From: Xestospongia bergquistia
Lineage: Eukaryota > Porifera > Demospongiae > Haplosclerida > Petrosiidae
Assembly: GCA_963965975.1 (NCBI GenBank)
Contig: OZ014418.1
Location: 6,088,775 to 6,152,774 of the forward strand
Direction of reading: 5' to 3'
Length of the DNA: 64,000 bases
Both the position numbers and the translations under genes were made by a program. Below the pieces are notes generated by a model. That model was not told where the DNA came from, made no database searches, and worked only from the letters and a program-made list of their open reading frames with translations. Positions within the stretch are counted from its first letter, which is position 1; every line of letters begins with the position of its first letter. Shown here piece after piece: positions 40,301-52,129 of the stretch.

Positions 40301-41546
40301 ATAATTATTATGTTAGATGTGTAAATTTAATACATTAATGTTTTGTTTGAATATTTTCACTCTAGCATGAATCTGAAGCTCAAATGTTAAGCTTTCTATT
40401 ACAAGGTTGTGTCACTTCATCTCAACTAGCTGTCTACAATAGAAACACACTATTACCAGTTTTTTGTAAGTGCTAGTTATCTTCCATTCACTACATTATT
40501 GTTACAATTTATTTCTGTGTCTATTATCTAGTAAAGAGACTTAATGAGGGAGAACCTTGTTCTGAACTGCCACCTGATAAAGTAGATATCCATAAACCTA
40601 ATGCTATCATTGGATCAGGTCAGCTAATACAATATTGTATATATATAATTTGATGATTACAAACCTTTATCTCTTTCATTACAGGAGTATATGAAGGAGA
40701 ATTACTATTTTTTACTTTACAACATGGCATCATATCTCTCAATGTCTATTCACCATCTGAGACAACTTCTCCTCCTAAAAGAGCTAGGTAGGGACACTAA
40801 TATACTCCCAGGGGTTCATACATAGGATTTGATCTTTGGGGGGGGGGGGGGAATTCAGTCAATGCCCATGCAGTATTGTACTATAATATTCATGCTGTAT
40901 TTCATTGTTCTTTCTTTAGAAAATTATCACTTATTGTATTACACAATGTAACATGTAACAGTTGCACATTAGCATTTTCCATATATACTATATCCATTGT
41001 ACTACTAACAATATAAAATTCTTGGGGGGGGGGGGGGGTATCCCAGGTTCCCCCCCCCCCTGTATATCCTCATATGAAAAGTCATGCTCTCAAATGATAA
41101 TAACTATATAATGATATGATTACTAATTGTCATGAATATTAATTTTCTTTGACATTTAATTCTAGAATCTGTTAGTTTAATTTTTTCTAATTTTATTATT
41201 TTATAAATGATACTTTGTATTTCACAGTGTAATACTCAAAGAGTTTACAGCTTAATGTAATAGTGTCTCTCTCTCTATGCAGGCCTTCTTTTATCTCAAG
41301 TGGTCCAAGTCGTTCTCTTCCTCACACTTCCTCAGCTCCACCTCCTGAGAGTATGCGAGAAGAGACAGAACAACTTCAAAATGCCTTCATGTTATATCTA
41401 AACAATAACCTGGTAAGATATGTTGTAACAAAAAATAAGTTTGATTTCACTGATAATCAAGTTTCAAGTTAATATACTTACTTTAGTCCTTACTATTATA
41501 AATTACATTCTCTTTAACTTGTGTCTATATTATATCCATTATAATA

Positions 41547-41579
<33 letters not shown>

Positions 41580-41802
41580 CATTATTATATTATGTACTAT
41601 TTTTTAGACTGAGGCCACATCCTTGTGTTCTAGAATATTTTCTCCTGCGTCTTTTTTGCATGGACTTGATACTCCTGGAGATATAGCTACTAAGAGACTC
41701 AGTGAAAACATCCTCAATGATCCACCATCAGCTGATCCTCGATGGAGTGATACCAGTGCCACAGGTACTATAGTTTGTATTAGTATACTCTGTTCATGTT
41801 GA
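36497..41802 (+). CDS. NUP133: Nup133-like nucleoporin, copy 3, N-terminal half only
   Basis: Seventeen in-frame exons: 36497-36603, 36675-36784, 36980-37071, 37131-37228, 37314-37443, 37492-37560, 37665-37769, 38396-38442, 38520-38589, 38946-39008, 39747-39799, 40069-40210, 40366-40465, 40532-40618, 40685-40787, 41283-41412 and 41608 onward. Family marks are GSLRYWRGV in the propeller, QGVLSGISKRVSSLFFGG (compare the GIGRRVSSLFG segment of human NUP133), EGVVILFAVANSTVIKYGL and PPSADPRWSD. The human protein is about 1156 residues: an N-terminal beta-propeller and a C-terminal alpha-solenoid that binds Nup107 in the Y complex. Here exon 17 meets a phase-1 GTACTA donor at 41765; reading through gives a stop at 41800-41802 (566 residues). 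No solenoid exon is seen before the minus-strand genes begin at 43.5 kb. It is therefore a truncated paralogue, or its 3' exons were displaced. SAMHD1-3 ends 206 bp upstream. Confidence 0.88.
40806..41065. mobile_element. Poly-G bounded insertion in a Nup133 intron
   Basis: In intron 15, after AATATACTCCCAG, lies GGGGTTCATACATAGGATTT followed by a G13 tract, then AT-rich filler, a second G tract at about 41023-41038 and a C tract at about 41050-41060. Copy 1 has none of this at the matching place (18800). The structure, with a G-rich segment and opposing C-rich end, suggests a small DNA element; similar poly-G occurs at 24681. The exact ends are uncertain. Confidence 0.5.
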
Positions 41803-42242
41803 ACTTGACTGGTGGTTTGTGGAATATAGAATATACTGATGAAAAAGATGCATTGTTAATATAATATGGGTGTGGTCTAAAGTTTTTGACAAATCTCATT
41901 GAAGCTTTCTGGTGGCTTTGTTCCTATTTGTTATTATTTATAAATGATTTTTAAACAATCCTATTTCTGTTGTGGATGCATATATGAGCTCTTGTTAGTA
42001 TTTACAAGCTATTTGTGACATCACATAACTTTAGAAAGAGAAGAATATTATTCACTTTATATAAGATTTCTAGTTTACTACTTTCCAGAATAGCTTGCTC
42101 TCTAATTTTTATATAATATTGCCAAGTTGTGAGTCCTATTAATGGTGCAAACCTTTTCTCCTTAGCTTCTTCCTATCCTGATTGTTAACATTGAGATAAG
42201 TTTCAAAACTCAACTTGAACAGAGTATAGATACAATATGTAC

Positions 42243-42548
42243 ATGTACTACTGATATGATTGTCAATGTTATATGATAATGTGTCATATAATATTGATGT
42301 ACTGATATGATTGTCAATGTTATATGATAATGTGTCATGTAATATTGATGTACTGATATGATCATTAATGTTATATGATTGTGTGTCATGTAATATTGAT
42401 GTACTGATATGATCATTAATGTTATATGATTGTGTGTCATGTAATATTGATGTACTGATATGATCATTAATGTTATATGATTGTGTGTCATGTAATATTG
42501 ATGTACTGATATGATCATTAATGTTATATGGTTGTTTGTCATGTAATA
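42243..42548. repeat. Minisatellite, 51-bp unit, about 6 copies
   Basis: Units start ACTGATATGATCATTAATGT and recur every 51 bp (for example 42301, 42352, 42403, 42454). The first two units carry TTGTCAATG in place of the later ATCATTAATG. Since 51 is a multiple of 3, the minus strand stays open and reads 17-residue repeats containing MTHNHITLMIISVHQYY; I regard this as incidental. Confidence 0.93.
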
Positions 42549-42579
42549 TTGATTACAAGTTGATATAATTCATGTTACT

Positions 42580-42620
42580 ATTCTTCTGCTAATAAGCTGA
42601 TGGTTTATTAGCAGAAGAAT
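42580..42620. other. Perfect 16-bp stem hairpin
   Basis: ATTCTTCTGCTAATAA (42580-42595) and its exact reverse complement (42605-42620) are separated by a 9-nt loop. It lies just after the minisatellite. It could be a foldback fossil or the 3' end of an RNA; no further support is visible. Confidence 0.75.
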
Positions 42621-43551
42621 ATATCAATTGTTATTGGAGTGCAACCTTTATTCTGACATCAGTAATTTTGATAATCAGTGTGACTTCCTTGTTAATTTGT
42701 TATCTTTGATATGCCAATATTGGTGGTTATTCTTATTGGAAACAATTAAGATCTCTTGTCAACATTCCAAGCATGTTCAACCAGTTCACAAAAAAATCTT
42801 CCTACATATTATCATAAAGAAATATTTGCTTGCAAGCTTATCAATTATACAATAATGATTCTGGAGTTTATTTTAAACTGAACATCAAAAGAAGGAAATA
42901 GTCTATACTTACTGCTAAAAGACTATTCTCTTAGATGTGCAGTCAAATATTATTTTCCAGTCGCATCTGTTTCTTTTCCGTTAATATTAGTTATTTATAA
43001 GAAAATGGCTTCCTAAGAGTAGCTCTTGATAGTAAACTGCTGAAATCACTAGTTTTGTTTCTGATGCATTCAAAACGAGACCTACAAAATACCATACTTT
43101 ATAGTAATATGTTATCTCTGTAAATTTAGTGTCCAAACTGTATAAGATTACTAAATTATCATGATCTAAAAAGGTGTGCGCAGCAGAGTTTAAAAGATAA
43201 ACAAATCCAACATCAGACCACTTTGTCTGTGATACTTAGTAACATTGCTGAACCTATTACTGAGTCTTGAAAGGGATTATCGAAAAAAAGAAACTAAAGA
43301 TTTGATCAGTTTTAAGTGAGATATTCATTGTTTTCAGTCCATACATTTCTATGAACAATCTGGACCATCCCTACATAGGCACTCTATACCAAGTGCCTAA
43401 TTATAACCTGATAAAATACCATAAAGAGTTAATGATTTATATTACTATATATGTTTGTTGATCAAAACTTTAAAAACTTTACTTCGATAATGAACCTTAT
43501 ATGAAATATACGAACACAAATAAAAAATTAACAACAAGTTTAATAGGTTCA

Positions 43552-43890
43552 TTAATTGTTAATGCGCCTTAATTTCATCTCACTAAATAATAAAGGTTGT
43601 TGACTAAATGTACCCCATCCAATATGTGTGTTATAGTGACCATTTAAATTGGAAAAATCACATCTGTTATACCACCACACACCAATATGGTAAATGGCAC
43701 AATTTCCAGAATATTTATCATTGTCTTTAGTACTGAATTTCATGAGGTTATGATATCCAAGAGAGTCTCCAGCAGTACCACTATATCCAAATATATGGAG
43801 TCTATAATTAGTGGTAGAACCACCTATGTAAAATGTAAAGTAATTGGTATATGCACTATAACCATTTTTATCTCTCAAGATATCTCTGTA
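43552..43890 (-). pseudogene. Fibrinogen-related protein, C-terminal half only
   Basis: About 108 residues match the second half of the fibrinogen domain of the intact gene at 44371-45319 (FYIGGSTTNYRLHIFGYSGT, DNDKYSGNCA, GVWWYNRCDFSNLNG), ending in a stop at 43552-43554. The upstream half ([10 protein letters not shown] part), the linker and the signal peptide are absent, so it is a truncated tandem copy. Confidence 0.85.
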
Positions 43891-44370
43891 AATTTTTCAA
43901 AGAACATTAAACTCAAAAATATTGCCAGCTGCAACTAGAGTAGTAAGTAAAATAGGTTAAATATGGTCAGACCAGATGTACTATCACTGATGTTTATTCA
44001 ACTGTTCATCTAAGAATAATTAATAAGCAGTCATAATAATTTTGATAGCTTACACTTTCTCTTTGCATAACAGCAATATATTGAATCTAGTGCATCTTGT
44101 GTCTCTTCAACTATTTAATTGTGTTATCCATGTATTTGTTCCTATAACAGTAATCGTAATACTATGGAACTATTTGTCTCAAAATTCTGCTACAACTATT
44201 ACAACAAATAAGCATTATATCCTTGATATTGTGGTTAAAATGTTATTCTTTTATCCTTAAATTGACAAAGTTATATACATTGAAATAATAATTATTATTA
44301 CTAAACAAATGAACAATGAAATAGTAATATCATTTCCTATAAATAGTTTGTCTGTTGAGGATTTGTATTA

Positions 44371-45319
44371 TTAGACACGACGGACTTTAATCTCAGTAAA
44401 TGGAAGAGAATAGTAAAACCCTTTCCATGAATACCAGTTTATTCCCTTCCCATAATCATCATCACCATATTTACCATTTAAGTTAGACCAGTGACAGGCA
44501 TTATACCACCATGCACCAGTAAATGCAATGGCACAGCCACTATTTCCATTGTCTTTAGTAGAATATTTCATGAGATTATGGATAGCAAGTGAGTCTCCAG
44601 CAGTACCACTATATCCAGATACATGCAGAGTATAATCAGTGGTAGACCCACCTATGTAAAAGGTAGAGTAACTGGCATATGCACTGTTATTATTCTTGTC
44701 TATCATATCAACTCGTAGTTGTGTGGATACACTTCCATTAGCTAAACGATGGAGTTTACTAAGTCCTAGCCAATACTCTCCTGAGATATTTCCAAAACCA
44801 TGAACATAATCAGTCCAGTTGAGATAGAAGTCAACAGAGCCATCCATTCTTCTTTGAAAGACAGTCCATCCACCACCATCAGTCTCCATGTCACAATAGG
44901 CCTATACAATGTATAGAGATGAAGCATCATGTTTGTTAAAGACAATATTGTACCTTAAAAGGTGACATGTTGTCAGGTTTGAGAGAATAGACACCACTTT
45001 TATTCTGTCCCTTATCTGAAGCATCAAGACAGTCCAGATATTCTCCATCAGGAGTATAATCAGCAAAACAAGTACAGTTGTATTTTCCTTTCTCCTTCAG
45101 TTCAATACAAGTACAAGAGAGATCTTGTCCTTCCTCATCATTAGCTTTACAGCTATACAGATATTCTGTAAGGAATTAGAAGTAAGAAATTAAGATTAAT
45201 TTAATCAAGTATATAGCAAAAAATCTAAGCTTTTGATTTTAACCTTTTTGTTCTGGTGGACAATTTGCTATCACACTGCAGACAACAATAGCTAAAAAGA
45301 GGAAAATACTGAACTTCAT
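44371..45319 (-). CDS. Fibrinogen-related secreted protein (FReP)
   Basis: Three minus-strand exons: 45244-45319 (signal peptide MKFSIFLFLAIVVCSVIA, ATG at 45319), 44954-45165 and 44371-44901; all phases agree, giving 272 residues. Exon 2 encodes a Cys-rich linker (YSCKANDEEGQ, CFADYTPDGEYLDCLDASDK). Exon 3 encodes the fibrinogen C-terminal domain: [32 protein letters not shown], the Ca-site-like STKDNGNSGCA segment and WWYNACHWSNLNG, ending EIKVRRV. Such domains (ficolin, tachylectin, FReP) bind acetylated glycans or microbial surfaces; a recognition or adhesion role is inferred. It is flanked downstream by a half copy and upstream by a FReP pseudogene. Confidence 0.93.
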
Positions 45320-46259
45320 TTCTGTTTTAGAATTGACACCTTCACCTGTCTTTGTGGTACTCAATCATCCCTTTATATATCAAAAGATGGGACTCTCCCA
45401 ATATTTATTATAACTGCTTAGTCATGATGTCATCATTATCATACAGACATGATGGTAGACAAACTGTATCCTTTATGTAATAACATGATTTAAGATTAAT
45501 GTAGAGAGATTTTATTCAGATTAGCATCATCAGCATATGTGATGGGTTTCATTTACACTACATGAGTAATTAGTGGTGACTCATTAATGAGAATAATGAT
45601 ATAAACACCTTTCTTAGCTGTATCTGTCATAACAGTCATGCCTTTTGTATATTACAAACTTGAAACTGCTAAGTTTAAAACTTCAGACAAACTGGGACTA
45701 GAAGTCAAAACTTTAGACAAACAGAACTAGACCAAATGAGATTAGCCAAACTATGTGTTATCTATATATGTTCACTTTGTAATTTTATTATTTTATGTAC
45801 AGAACTTTCAAAAATAATGAATGTAAGTAAACCACATCCTTTAACCACCTACACATACAGCAACCAATTAATTTGTTAGTCCTAACTGCATGTTTTATGA
45901 CCAATGGATGTGACTGATAATGCTCAAAGCTTTTTCCTAACTTGATTCTGCCTATATTTCTAACATTCTATAGCTATAGTCTTCTGCTGGCATTACTTCT
46001 TACTTTTTACAATCTTTGTAGCTCTAGTCAGTTTTATGTGAAGTCACTATCTTTCAAGTCAGAGATGATTTTTTGACTATAATTTTATTTATTATTAATA
46101 TTATTTTAAGACATAACAGTCATGCCTTTTGTATATCACAACCACACTGTGAACAATAAAACTTTTTTTTTAAATTTACACAAAAAACATCATTTTAGCA
46201 AATAATAAATTATCATTCTAAAATTTAGATCAACATATGTAATTCAAATCGTTGTTTTA
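45320..46259. other. Intergenic spacer between FReP copies
   Basis: No open frame with family resemblance. A possible TATA box for the FReP gene, TATATAAAG on the minus strand, lies at about 45373-45381, 54 bp before its ATG. Confidence 0.5.
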
Positions 46260-46264
46260 GAGTC

Positions 46265-47575
46265 ATTGAACACGCCATAATTTCATCTCAACAAATGATA
46301 GAGAATACTGACTTCCTGTTCAGATTGTTCAAATAATAACTTGATAATTGTCAATTTTGTAGTTGCCATTCAAATCAGATTAATAGCATTTATTATACCA
46401 CCATCCATCTTTATGCTTAATGGCACTATTAAGATATCCAGGATGATCATTATCATTGTCGTTAGTAGAAAATGTTCTAAGATTGTGGTATGTAATAGAG
46501 TCTCTTAGCAGTACCATTATATCCAGATGCATGGAGAATATACTCTGTTACAGAGCTATCCATTTTTCTTTGAAAGACAGTCCATCCACCATCATCAGTC
46601 TCCATGTCACAATAGACCTATACAATATATAGTGATAAAGCATTATTTTTATTAAAGATAATGTTTTACTTGGAATAGTGGCACATTGTTAAATTGAATT
46701 CAAGAGATACTGGTGCCTCTTTGTCCCTTTATCAAAGCAGTCCAAGTATTGTCCTTCATAACTGTTACGAGCAAACAGTTAGTACAGTTGAATTTCCCTT
46801 TCTTTTCTAATTCTATACAATTACATTGTGTGTTTTGTCCTTCTTTGTCATCATCTTTACAACTGTAACTTTTTTACTGTAAGGCAACAAAGGCAATCAT
46901 TACATTGTATTAACTCTTACATACCTTGAGGTTCTTCGGTTGGACAATTTCCTTTTACACTGGAGGTAGCTATAATTATACCTGTGAAGAATGGTTTTAA
47001 GCTTGAAATGAATGTAGAGCTAAGGTTTTTATTTCTTGAAAAAGTTTGCGATCTGCAATTTTGTTCTTTTCTTGTCTCTTTATATAGTCATTTGATTTAA
47101 AAATGTAATTAGCTCCACCTCCAATGTGACTGTAATGACTTCCAGCAGCTTTCCCCTTATAGAGCAGTTGTGTTCCTGTTGTATTTGGACAAACAAATCT
47201 TCCCCATCTTATAAAGACCACACCTCCTTTTCTTGACCCTGGAAGTCCTTGTGGTCCTTGTTCTCCTTTGTCTCCTTTTACTCCATGTTTGCCATTGATA
47301 TCGTCTTTCCTAGGTGGACCAGCTGGTCCAGAAAGACCAGGTATTCCATCACGTCCATCACATCCTTGTACTATTTGAATATGAGGTGTGTTTTTAGTGG
47401 TATCTGTAGAAGAGACACATCTCTTATCTCGACTAGTGTCACCTGTAGTAAAAATGTTTAAAATATCTAGTGAAATATTGAGTAGTTAGTTACCTTGTAC
47501 AGCAGCTGTAGTACACTCTTTCCATTCCACAGTCAGTAAGAGTATAACCAGGAGTTATAGGGTCTGTGTCATCAT
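46265..47575 (-). pseudogene. Short-chain collagen / FReP fusion pseudogene (chimera 1)
   Basis: Read 5' to 3' on the minus strand. 47575 to about 47120 is the 5' half of a short-chain collagen gene: ATG, signal peptide, Gly-X-Y stretch, then [20 protein letters not shown] as far as GGGANYI. The collagen frame then stops matching, and from about 46990 to 46265 the sequence matches a FReP gene (first exon, linker, then a fibrinogen domain with a large internal deletion and frameshifts). The collagen part has TAA as its seventh codon (signal peptide CTA TAA CTC), Gly losses (GPPRKDDINGKHG) and has lost the usual 5' leader: the TATA box at 47605-47613 lies only 30 bp from the ATG. It is not expected to make a protein. 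Confidence 0.85.
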
Positions 47576-47579
47576 GTTG

Positions 47580-48936
47580 AATTAATGATATGTAACTGTC
47601 AGTTCTTTATATAATGATGAGTTGTTGACAAGTTAAAGGAAGGTCTATAGTGTAAAGGTGTTTGTATGTGGACTAGAGATTCCCTAATGGATTAGGTTTT
47701 TTGACCAAAGGAGACAAGAGGACAGATACATTAATAGTAGAGGTCAGTGAAAACCATCCTCTTTGCATTGAAAGGGGAAGATAAGACCTTCCCTTGTCTT
47801 TTTATCCAGTTAGCTATCACTACAGTGGTTATTGCTTCACAGAGCAAGGTCTGGGAAAGTCTTAACCAAGAGGCCATGTTTCTTTAGATTGTTTATTAGA
47901 TTAGTACAGTGGTTATTGCTTCAAAGAGCAATGTCTAGGAAGATCTCAAGCAAGAGGCCATATTTTTATAGAATACTTATTAGATTAGTACAATTATAAG
48001 TACAATTTAACCTTGTATAGTTGTGGTAATAATTAATTGTCTCTGTTAGTTTAGTGGTATACTCATATCTGACATTGTCAAGTTCATACATGTCAGAGAA
48101 GACTTGTAACAGCTGAATGGTGTTTGGCTTCTTGATAGTACTTGTTTGTGTCACATAGTGTATATATATGTTAAGTTATTAACCTGTATGAAATACCCAT
48201 TACAACCAATGGATTTAATTGCTACTACCAAAAGTATTTTGAATTGAGCACTGTAATAGATCAATTTTTAAAACTCTCTGTAACTCAATAAAACATCTTT
48301 TAGTAGTTCCATAACTTCTATCAACTCTCTGGTCTTGCAAAGTAATACACTATTATAATAACTAATATAATGTTTTGTTAGTAAAGAATATTCAATAATG
48401 TTGTTGTGATCTATATCAATGAAGAAGCTGTGGCATTAGGTATAGTGCACTTGTATTAGAAAACTGATGTTAAGACTATTGGATGCTTTAAAACCTTTGA
48501 GGTAATCATTATGACAATTAAAACTTTGAGCACAAGTAACCACTAACATTAGAGAATGGCAGAAACTGACAAACTATATTGATGATAATCAAATTACCAC
48601 ACTACACTCAATATATATCATCACTTTGATGTTATATAGTTCTTTATCTTTCATCCATGATTTTGTGGTTTATATTAATTTATAACATCTGCCTAGTATG
48701 CAGCAATTTCTATTCTATCCAAAATAAAATTATAAAAAGCACAAGTCCTTGTACCCTTTCATTTTTTTAAGTTAGCATGAGATAGTATCACAGTTTGTAA
48801 TGCTAAATTTTATTTTGTTTTGAAGAAATAATTTTGGGAATTGATTGAAGAACTGTATATATAATGAAATCATTAATCAAATCATTGTCAATTACTACTT
48901 TAATTGTTAGTTCATTGTATAGAGATTATAACTTCT
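47580..48936. other. Spacer of the collagen array
   Basis: No gene seen. The spacer is repeated, with divergence, at 49830-51070 and 55390-57010 (shared tracts such as ATCAATTTTTAAAACTCTCT and GGATGCTTTAAAACCTTTGA), so the duplicating unit is gene plus spacer. 47815-47965 contains an internal near-duplication of a TACAGTGGTTATTGCTTC segment. Confidence 0.75.
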
Positions 48937-49820
48937 TTATTTGGTGCACACCACACAGGCGAGTTCCTTGAATTGATCATAGGGAGGACAAAGGCCATTA
49001 CTACAACTAGCTTGTACATAATTGAACAAAGGCCCATCAATGTCAGCACTACTTCCTGGAATACCTTCAGCATCTTTATCAACACACTCATAGACAGAAT
49101 TTCGTTTGTGATTATATCGTTCGGTCATAAGATAGCCCTGATATTCTGTAGTCCATGTTGTAGGACAGGTGGTTTTTGCTGGTATCATAAGATATGATAC
49201 TCTAGTAGAAGCATAACAGACAACACAAGGAATGTTTTGATTATGTAGATGGTTAGAAGGACCTTGACCATGAATTTGATATTCTCCTCCATAGACAAAT
49301 GACTGGAAATCAGATGCACCACTGATGTAGGTAAGAAACTCAGGTTCATCTGGTAAACAAATGTAATTAGCTCCACCTCCAGTGTGACTGTGATGACTCC
49401 CAGCAGCTTTCCCCTTATAGAGCAGTTGTGTTCCTGTTGTATTTGGACAAGCAAATCTTCCCCATCTTGTAAAGACTACACCCCCATTTCTTGGTCCAGG
49501 AGGTCCTTGTTCTCCTTTGTCTCCTTTCACTCCATCTTTACCATTGGTGCCATCTTTCCCAGGTGGACCAGCTGGTCCAGGAGGACCAGGCATTCCATCA
49601 CGTCCATCACGTCCTTGTAATATTTGAATATAAGGTGTGTTTGTAGTGACATTTGTAGAAGAGACACATCTCTTATCTCGACTAGTGTCACCTGTAGTAG
49701 AAATGTTTAAAATATCCAGTAGCATATTGAGTAATTACCTTGTACAGCAGCTGTAGCACACTCTTTCCATTCCACAGTCAGTAAGAGTATAACCAAGAAT
49801 GATAGGGTCTGTGTCATCAT
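48937..49820 (-). CDS. Short-chain (spongin-type) collagen, copy 2
   Basis: Exons 49739-49820 (signal peptide [20 protein letters not shown]) and 48937-49691, joined by a 47-nt intron in phase 1, give 278 residues. The order is signal peptide; a short linker with a possible cleavage site RDKRC; about 14 Gly-X-Y triplets from [20 protein letters not shown] to GPPGP; then a Cys-rich C-terminal domain ([57 protein letters not shown] and the final CVVCTK). The architecture and C-domain match short-chain collagen C4 of the freshwater sponge Ephydatia. These nonfibrillar collagens are secreted matrix components linked to spongin and attachment. The ATG lies 86 bp after a TATATAAAG box. A longer 262-codon frame through the intron lacks a signal peptide, so I prefer the spliced form. 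Confidence 0.93.
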
Positions 49821-49905
49821 GTTGAGTTAGGAAGATATTCACTTAAAGTAGTTGTTGAGTTAAAGAGTCTTTCTCTTTGGATAGTTAAATATGTAACTGT
49901 CGGTT

Positions 49906-49914
49906 CTTTATATA
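49906..49914 (-). promoter_or_regulatory. TATA box of collagen copy 2
   Basis: TATATAAAG on the minus strand, 86 bp before the ATG. The same sequence stands at a similar distance before copies 3, 5, 6 and 7. Confidence 0.7.
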
Positions 49915-51076
49915 GTGATGAGTTGTTGACAAGTTATAGCAAGGTTTAGAGTGTAAATGTATTAATGTGTGGAGTAGTGATTCCCATATGGGTTGAACTT
50001 CTAGATACACTAATGGCAGAGGTCAGGGAAAACATTGAAAGGATAAGACAAGTCCTCCCTCGTCTTTTTAACCTGTTAATTATCACTACAGTGGTTGTTG
50101 TATCTCAGAGCAAGGTCTGAGAAGGTCATATGTTTCTATAGAATATTTATTAGATTAGTAAAGTACAATTTAACCTTGTGTAGTTGTGGTAATAATTAAT
50201 TGTCTCTGTTAGTTTAGTGGTGTACTCATATCTGACATTGTCAAGTTCATACATGTCAGAGAAGACTTGTAACAGTTGAATGACTTCTTTATAGTACTTG
50301 TTTATGTATTATGTCACATGATATATAAGTTATTAATCTGTATGAAATACCCATTACAACTAATGGATTTAATTGCTACTACCACAAACATTTTGAATTG
50401 AGCATTGTAATAGATCAATTTTTAAAATTCTCTGTAACTCAATAAAACGTCTTTGAGCAGTTCCATAACTTCTATCAACTCTCTGGTCTTACAAAGTAAT
50501 ACACTATAATAATAAATAATGTGAATTTTTGTTAGTAAAGAATATTCAATAATGTTGTTGTGATCTATATCAATGAAGAAACTGTGGCATTATGTATAGT
50601 GCACTTGTCTTAGAAAACTGATGTTAATACTATTGGATACTTTAAAACCTTTGAGGTAATCATTATGACAATTAAAACTTTGAGTACAAGTAACCACTAA
50701 CATTAGAGAGTGGCAGAAACTGACAAACTATACTGATGATAATCAAATTACCACACTATGCTCAATATATAACATCGCTTTGGTGTTATATAGTTCTTTA
50801 TCTTTCATCCATGATTTTGTGGTTTATATTAATTTATAACATCTGCCTAGTATGCAGCAATTTCTATTCTATCCGAAATTAGATTTTAAAAAGCACAAGT
50901 CTTTGTAGCCTTTCATTTTTAAAGTTAACATGAGATAATATCACAGTTTGTAATGCAAAATTTTATTTTATTTTGAAGAAATGATTTTGGAAATTGATTG
51001 AAGAACTACATGTATAATGAAATTTTGATCAAATCATTGTCAATTACTACTTTAATTATTAGTTCATTGTATAGAG
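49915..51076. other. Spacer of the collagen array
   Basis: Homologous to 47580-48936 and 55390-57010; no gene seen in it. Confidence 0.7.
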
Positions 51077-51088
51077 ATTACAATTTCT

Positions 51089-51943
51089 TTACTTGGTACA
51101 CACTACACAGGCGAGTTCCTTGGATTCATCATAAGGAGGACAGAGTCCATTATTACATTTAGCTTGTACATAATTGAACAAAGGTCCATCAATGTCAGCA
51201 CTACTTCCTGGAATACCTTCAGCATTTTTATCAACACACTCATAGACAGTTTCGTTTGTGATTATATCGTTCTGTCATAAGGTAGCCCTGATATTCTGTA
51301 GTCCATGTTGTAGGACAGGTGATTTTTGCTGGTATCATAAGATATGATACTCTAGTAGAAGCATAACAGACAACACAAGGAATGTTTTGATTATGTAGAT
51401 GGTTAGAAGGACCTTGACTATGAATTTGATATTCTCCTCCATAGACAAATGACTGGAAATCAGATGCACCACTGATGTAGGTAAGAAACTCAGGTTCATC
51501 TGGTAAACAAATGTAATTAGCTCCACCTCCAGTGTGACTCCAATGACTTCCAGCAGCTTTCCCCTTATAGAGCAGTTGTGTTCCTGTTGTATTTGGACAA
51601 GCAAATCTTCCCCATCTTGTAAAGACCACACCCCCATTTCTTGGTCCAGGAGGTCCTTGTTCTCCTTTGTCTCCTTTCACTCCATCTCTACCATTGGTGC
51701 CGTCTTTCCCAGGTGGACCAGCTGGTCCAGGAGGACCAGTTATTCCATCACGTCCTTGTACTATTTGAATATAAGGTGTAGAAGAGACATGTCTCTTATC
51801 TCGACTAGTGTCACCTGTAGTAGAAATGTTTAAAATATCCAGTAGCATATTGAGTAATTACCTTGTACAGCTGCTGTAGTACACTCTTTCCATTCCACAG
51901 TCAGTAAGAGTATAACCAAGAATGATAGGGTCTGTGTCATCAT
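51089..51943 (-). pseudogene. Short-chain collagen, copy 3, frameshifted near the C-terminus
   Basis: Exons 51862-51943 and 51814 downward match copy 2 closely. Two bases are missing at about 51248 (CAGACAGTTTCG where others have CAGACAGAATTTCG or CATAAACAGAGTTTCG). The frame then ends at a TGA at 51240-51242, so about 70 C-terminal residues, including CVDK, CPPY and CVVCTK, are lost although their codons persist down to the old stop at 51089. The linker and Gly-X-Y region are also shorter: the segment corresponding to GRDGMPGP is reduced. A shortened secreted protein is possible but would lack several conserved cysteines. Confidence 0.85.
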
Positions 51944-52028
51944 GTTGAGTTAGGAAGATATCCACTTAAAGTAGTTGTTGAGTTAAAGAGTCTTTCTCTT
52001 TGGATAGTTAAATATGTAACTGTCAGTT

Positions 52029-52037
52029 CTTTATATA
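52029..52037 (-). promoter_or_regulatory. TATA box of collagen copy 3
   Basis: TATATAAAG on the minus strand, 86 bp before the ATG at 51943; the leader is nearly identical to that of copy 2. Confidence 0.65.
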
Positions 52038-52129
52038 GTGATGAGTTGTTGACAAGTTATAGCAAGGTTTAGAGTGTAAATGTATTAATGTGTGGAGTAG
52101 TGATTCCCATATGGGTTGAAATTCTAGAC

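Larger units (their letters stand above)
41803..43548. other. Intergenic region with minisatellite and hairpin
   Basis: I see no coding exon, including no Nup133 C-terminal exon. It contains the 51-bp tandem repeat and the 16-bp hairpin annotated separately. Confidence 0.6.

Noticed and set aside
42210-42542. Minus-strand frame with six 17-residue repeats
   Set aside because: The 51-bp unit is a multiple of three, so an open frame follows automatically; no splice sites, start context or homology.
42243-42548. CRISPR-like array
   Set aside because: Units are adjacent with no unique spacers, and the genome is a metazoan; it is a minisatellite.
48904-49620. Plus-strand frames opposite the collagen genes, recurring in each copy
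   Set aside because: They are antisense shadows of the conserved collagen coding sequence.
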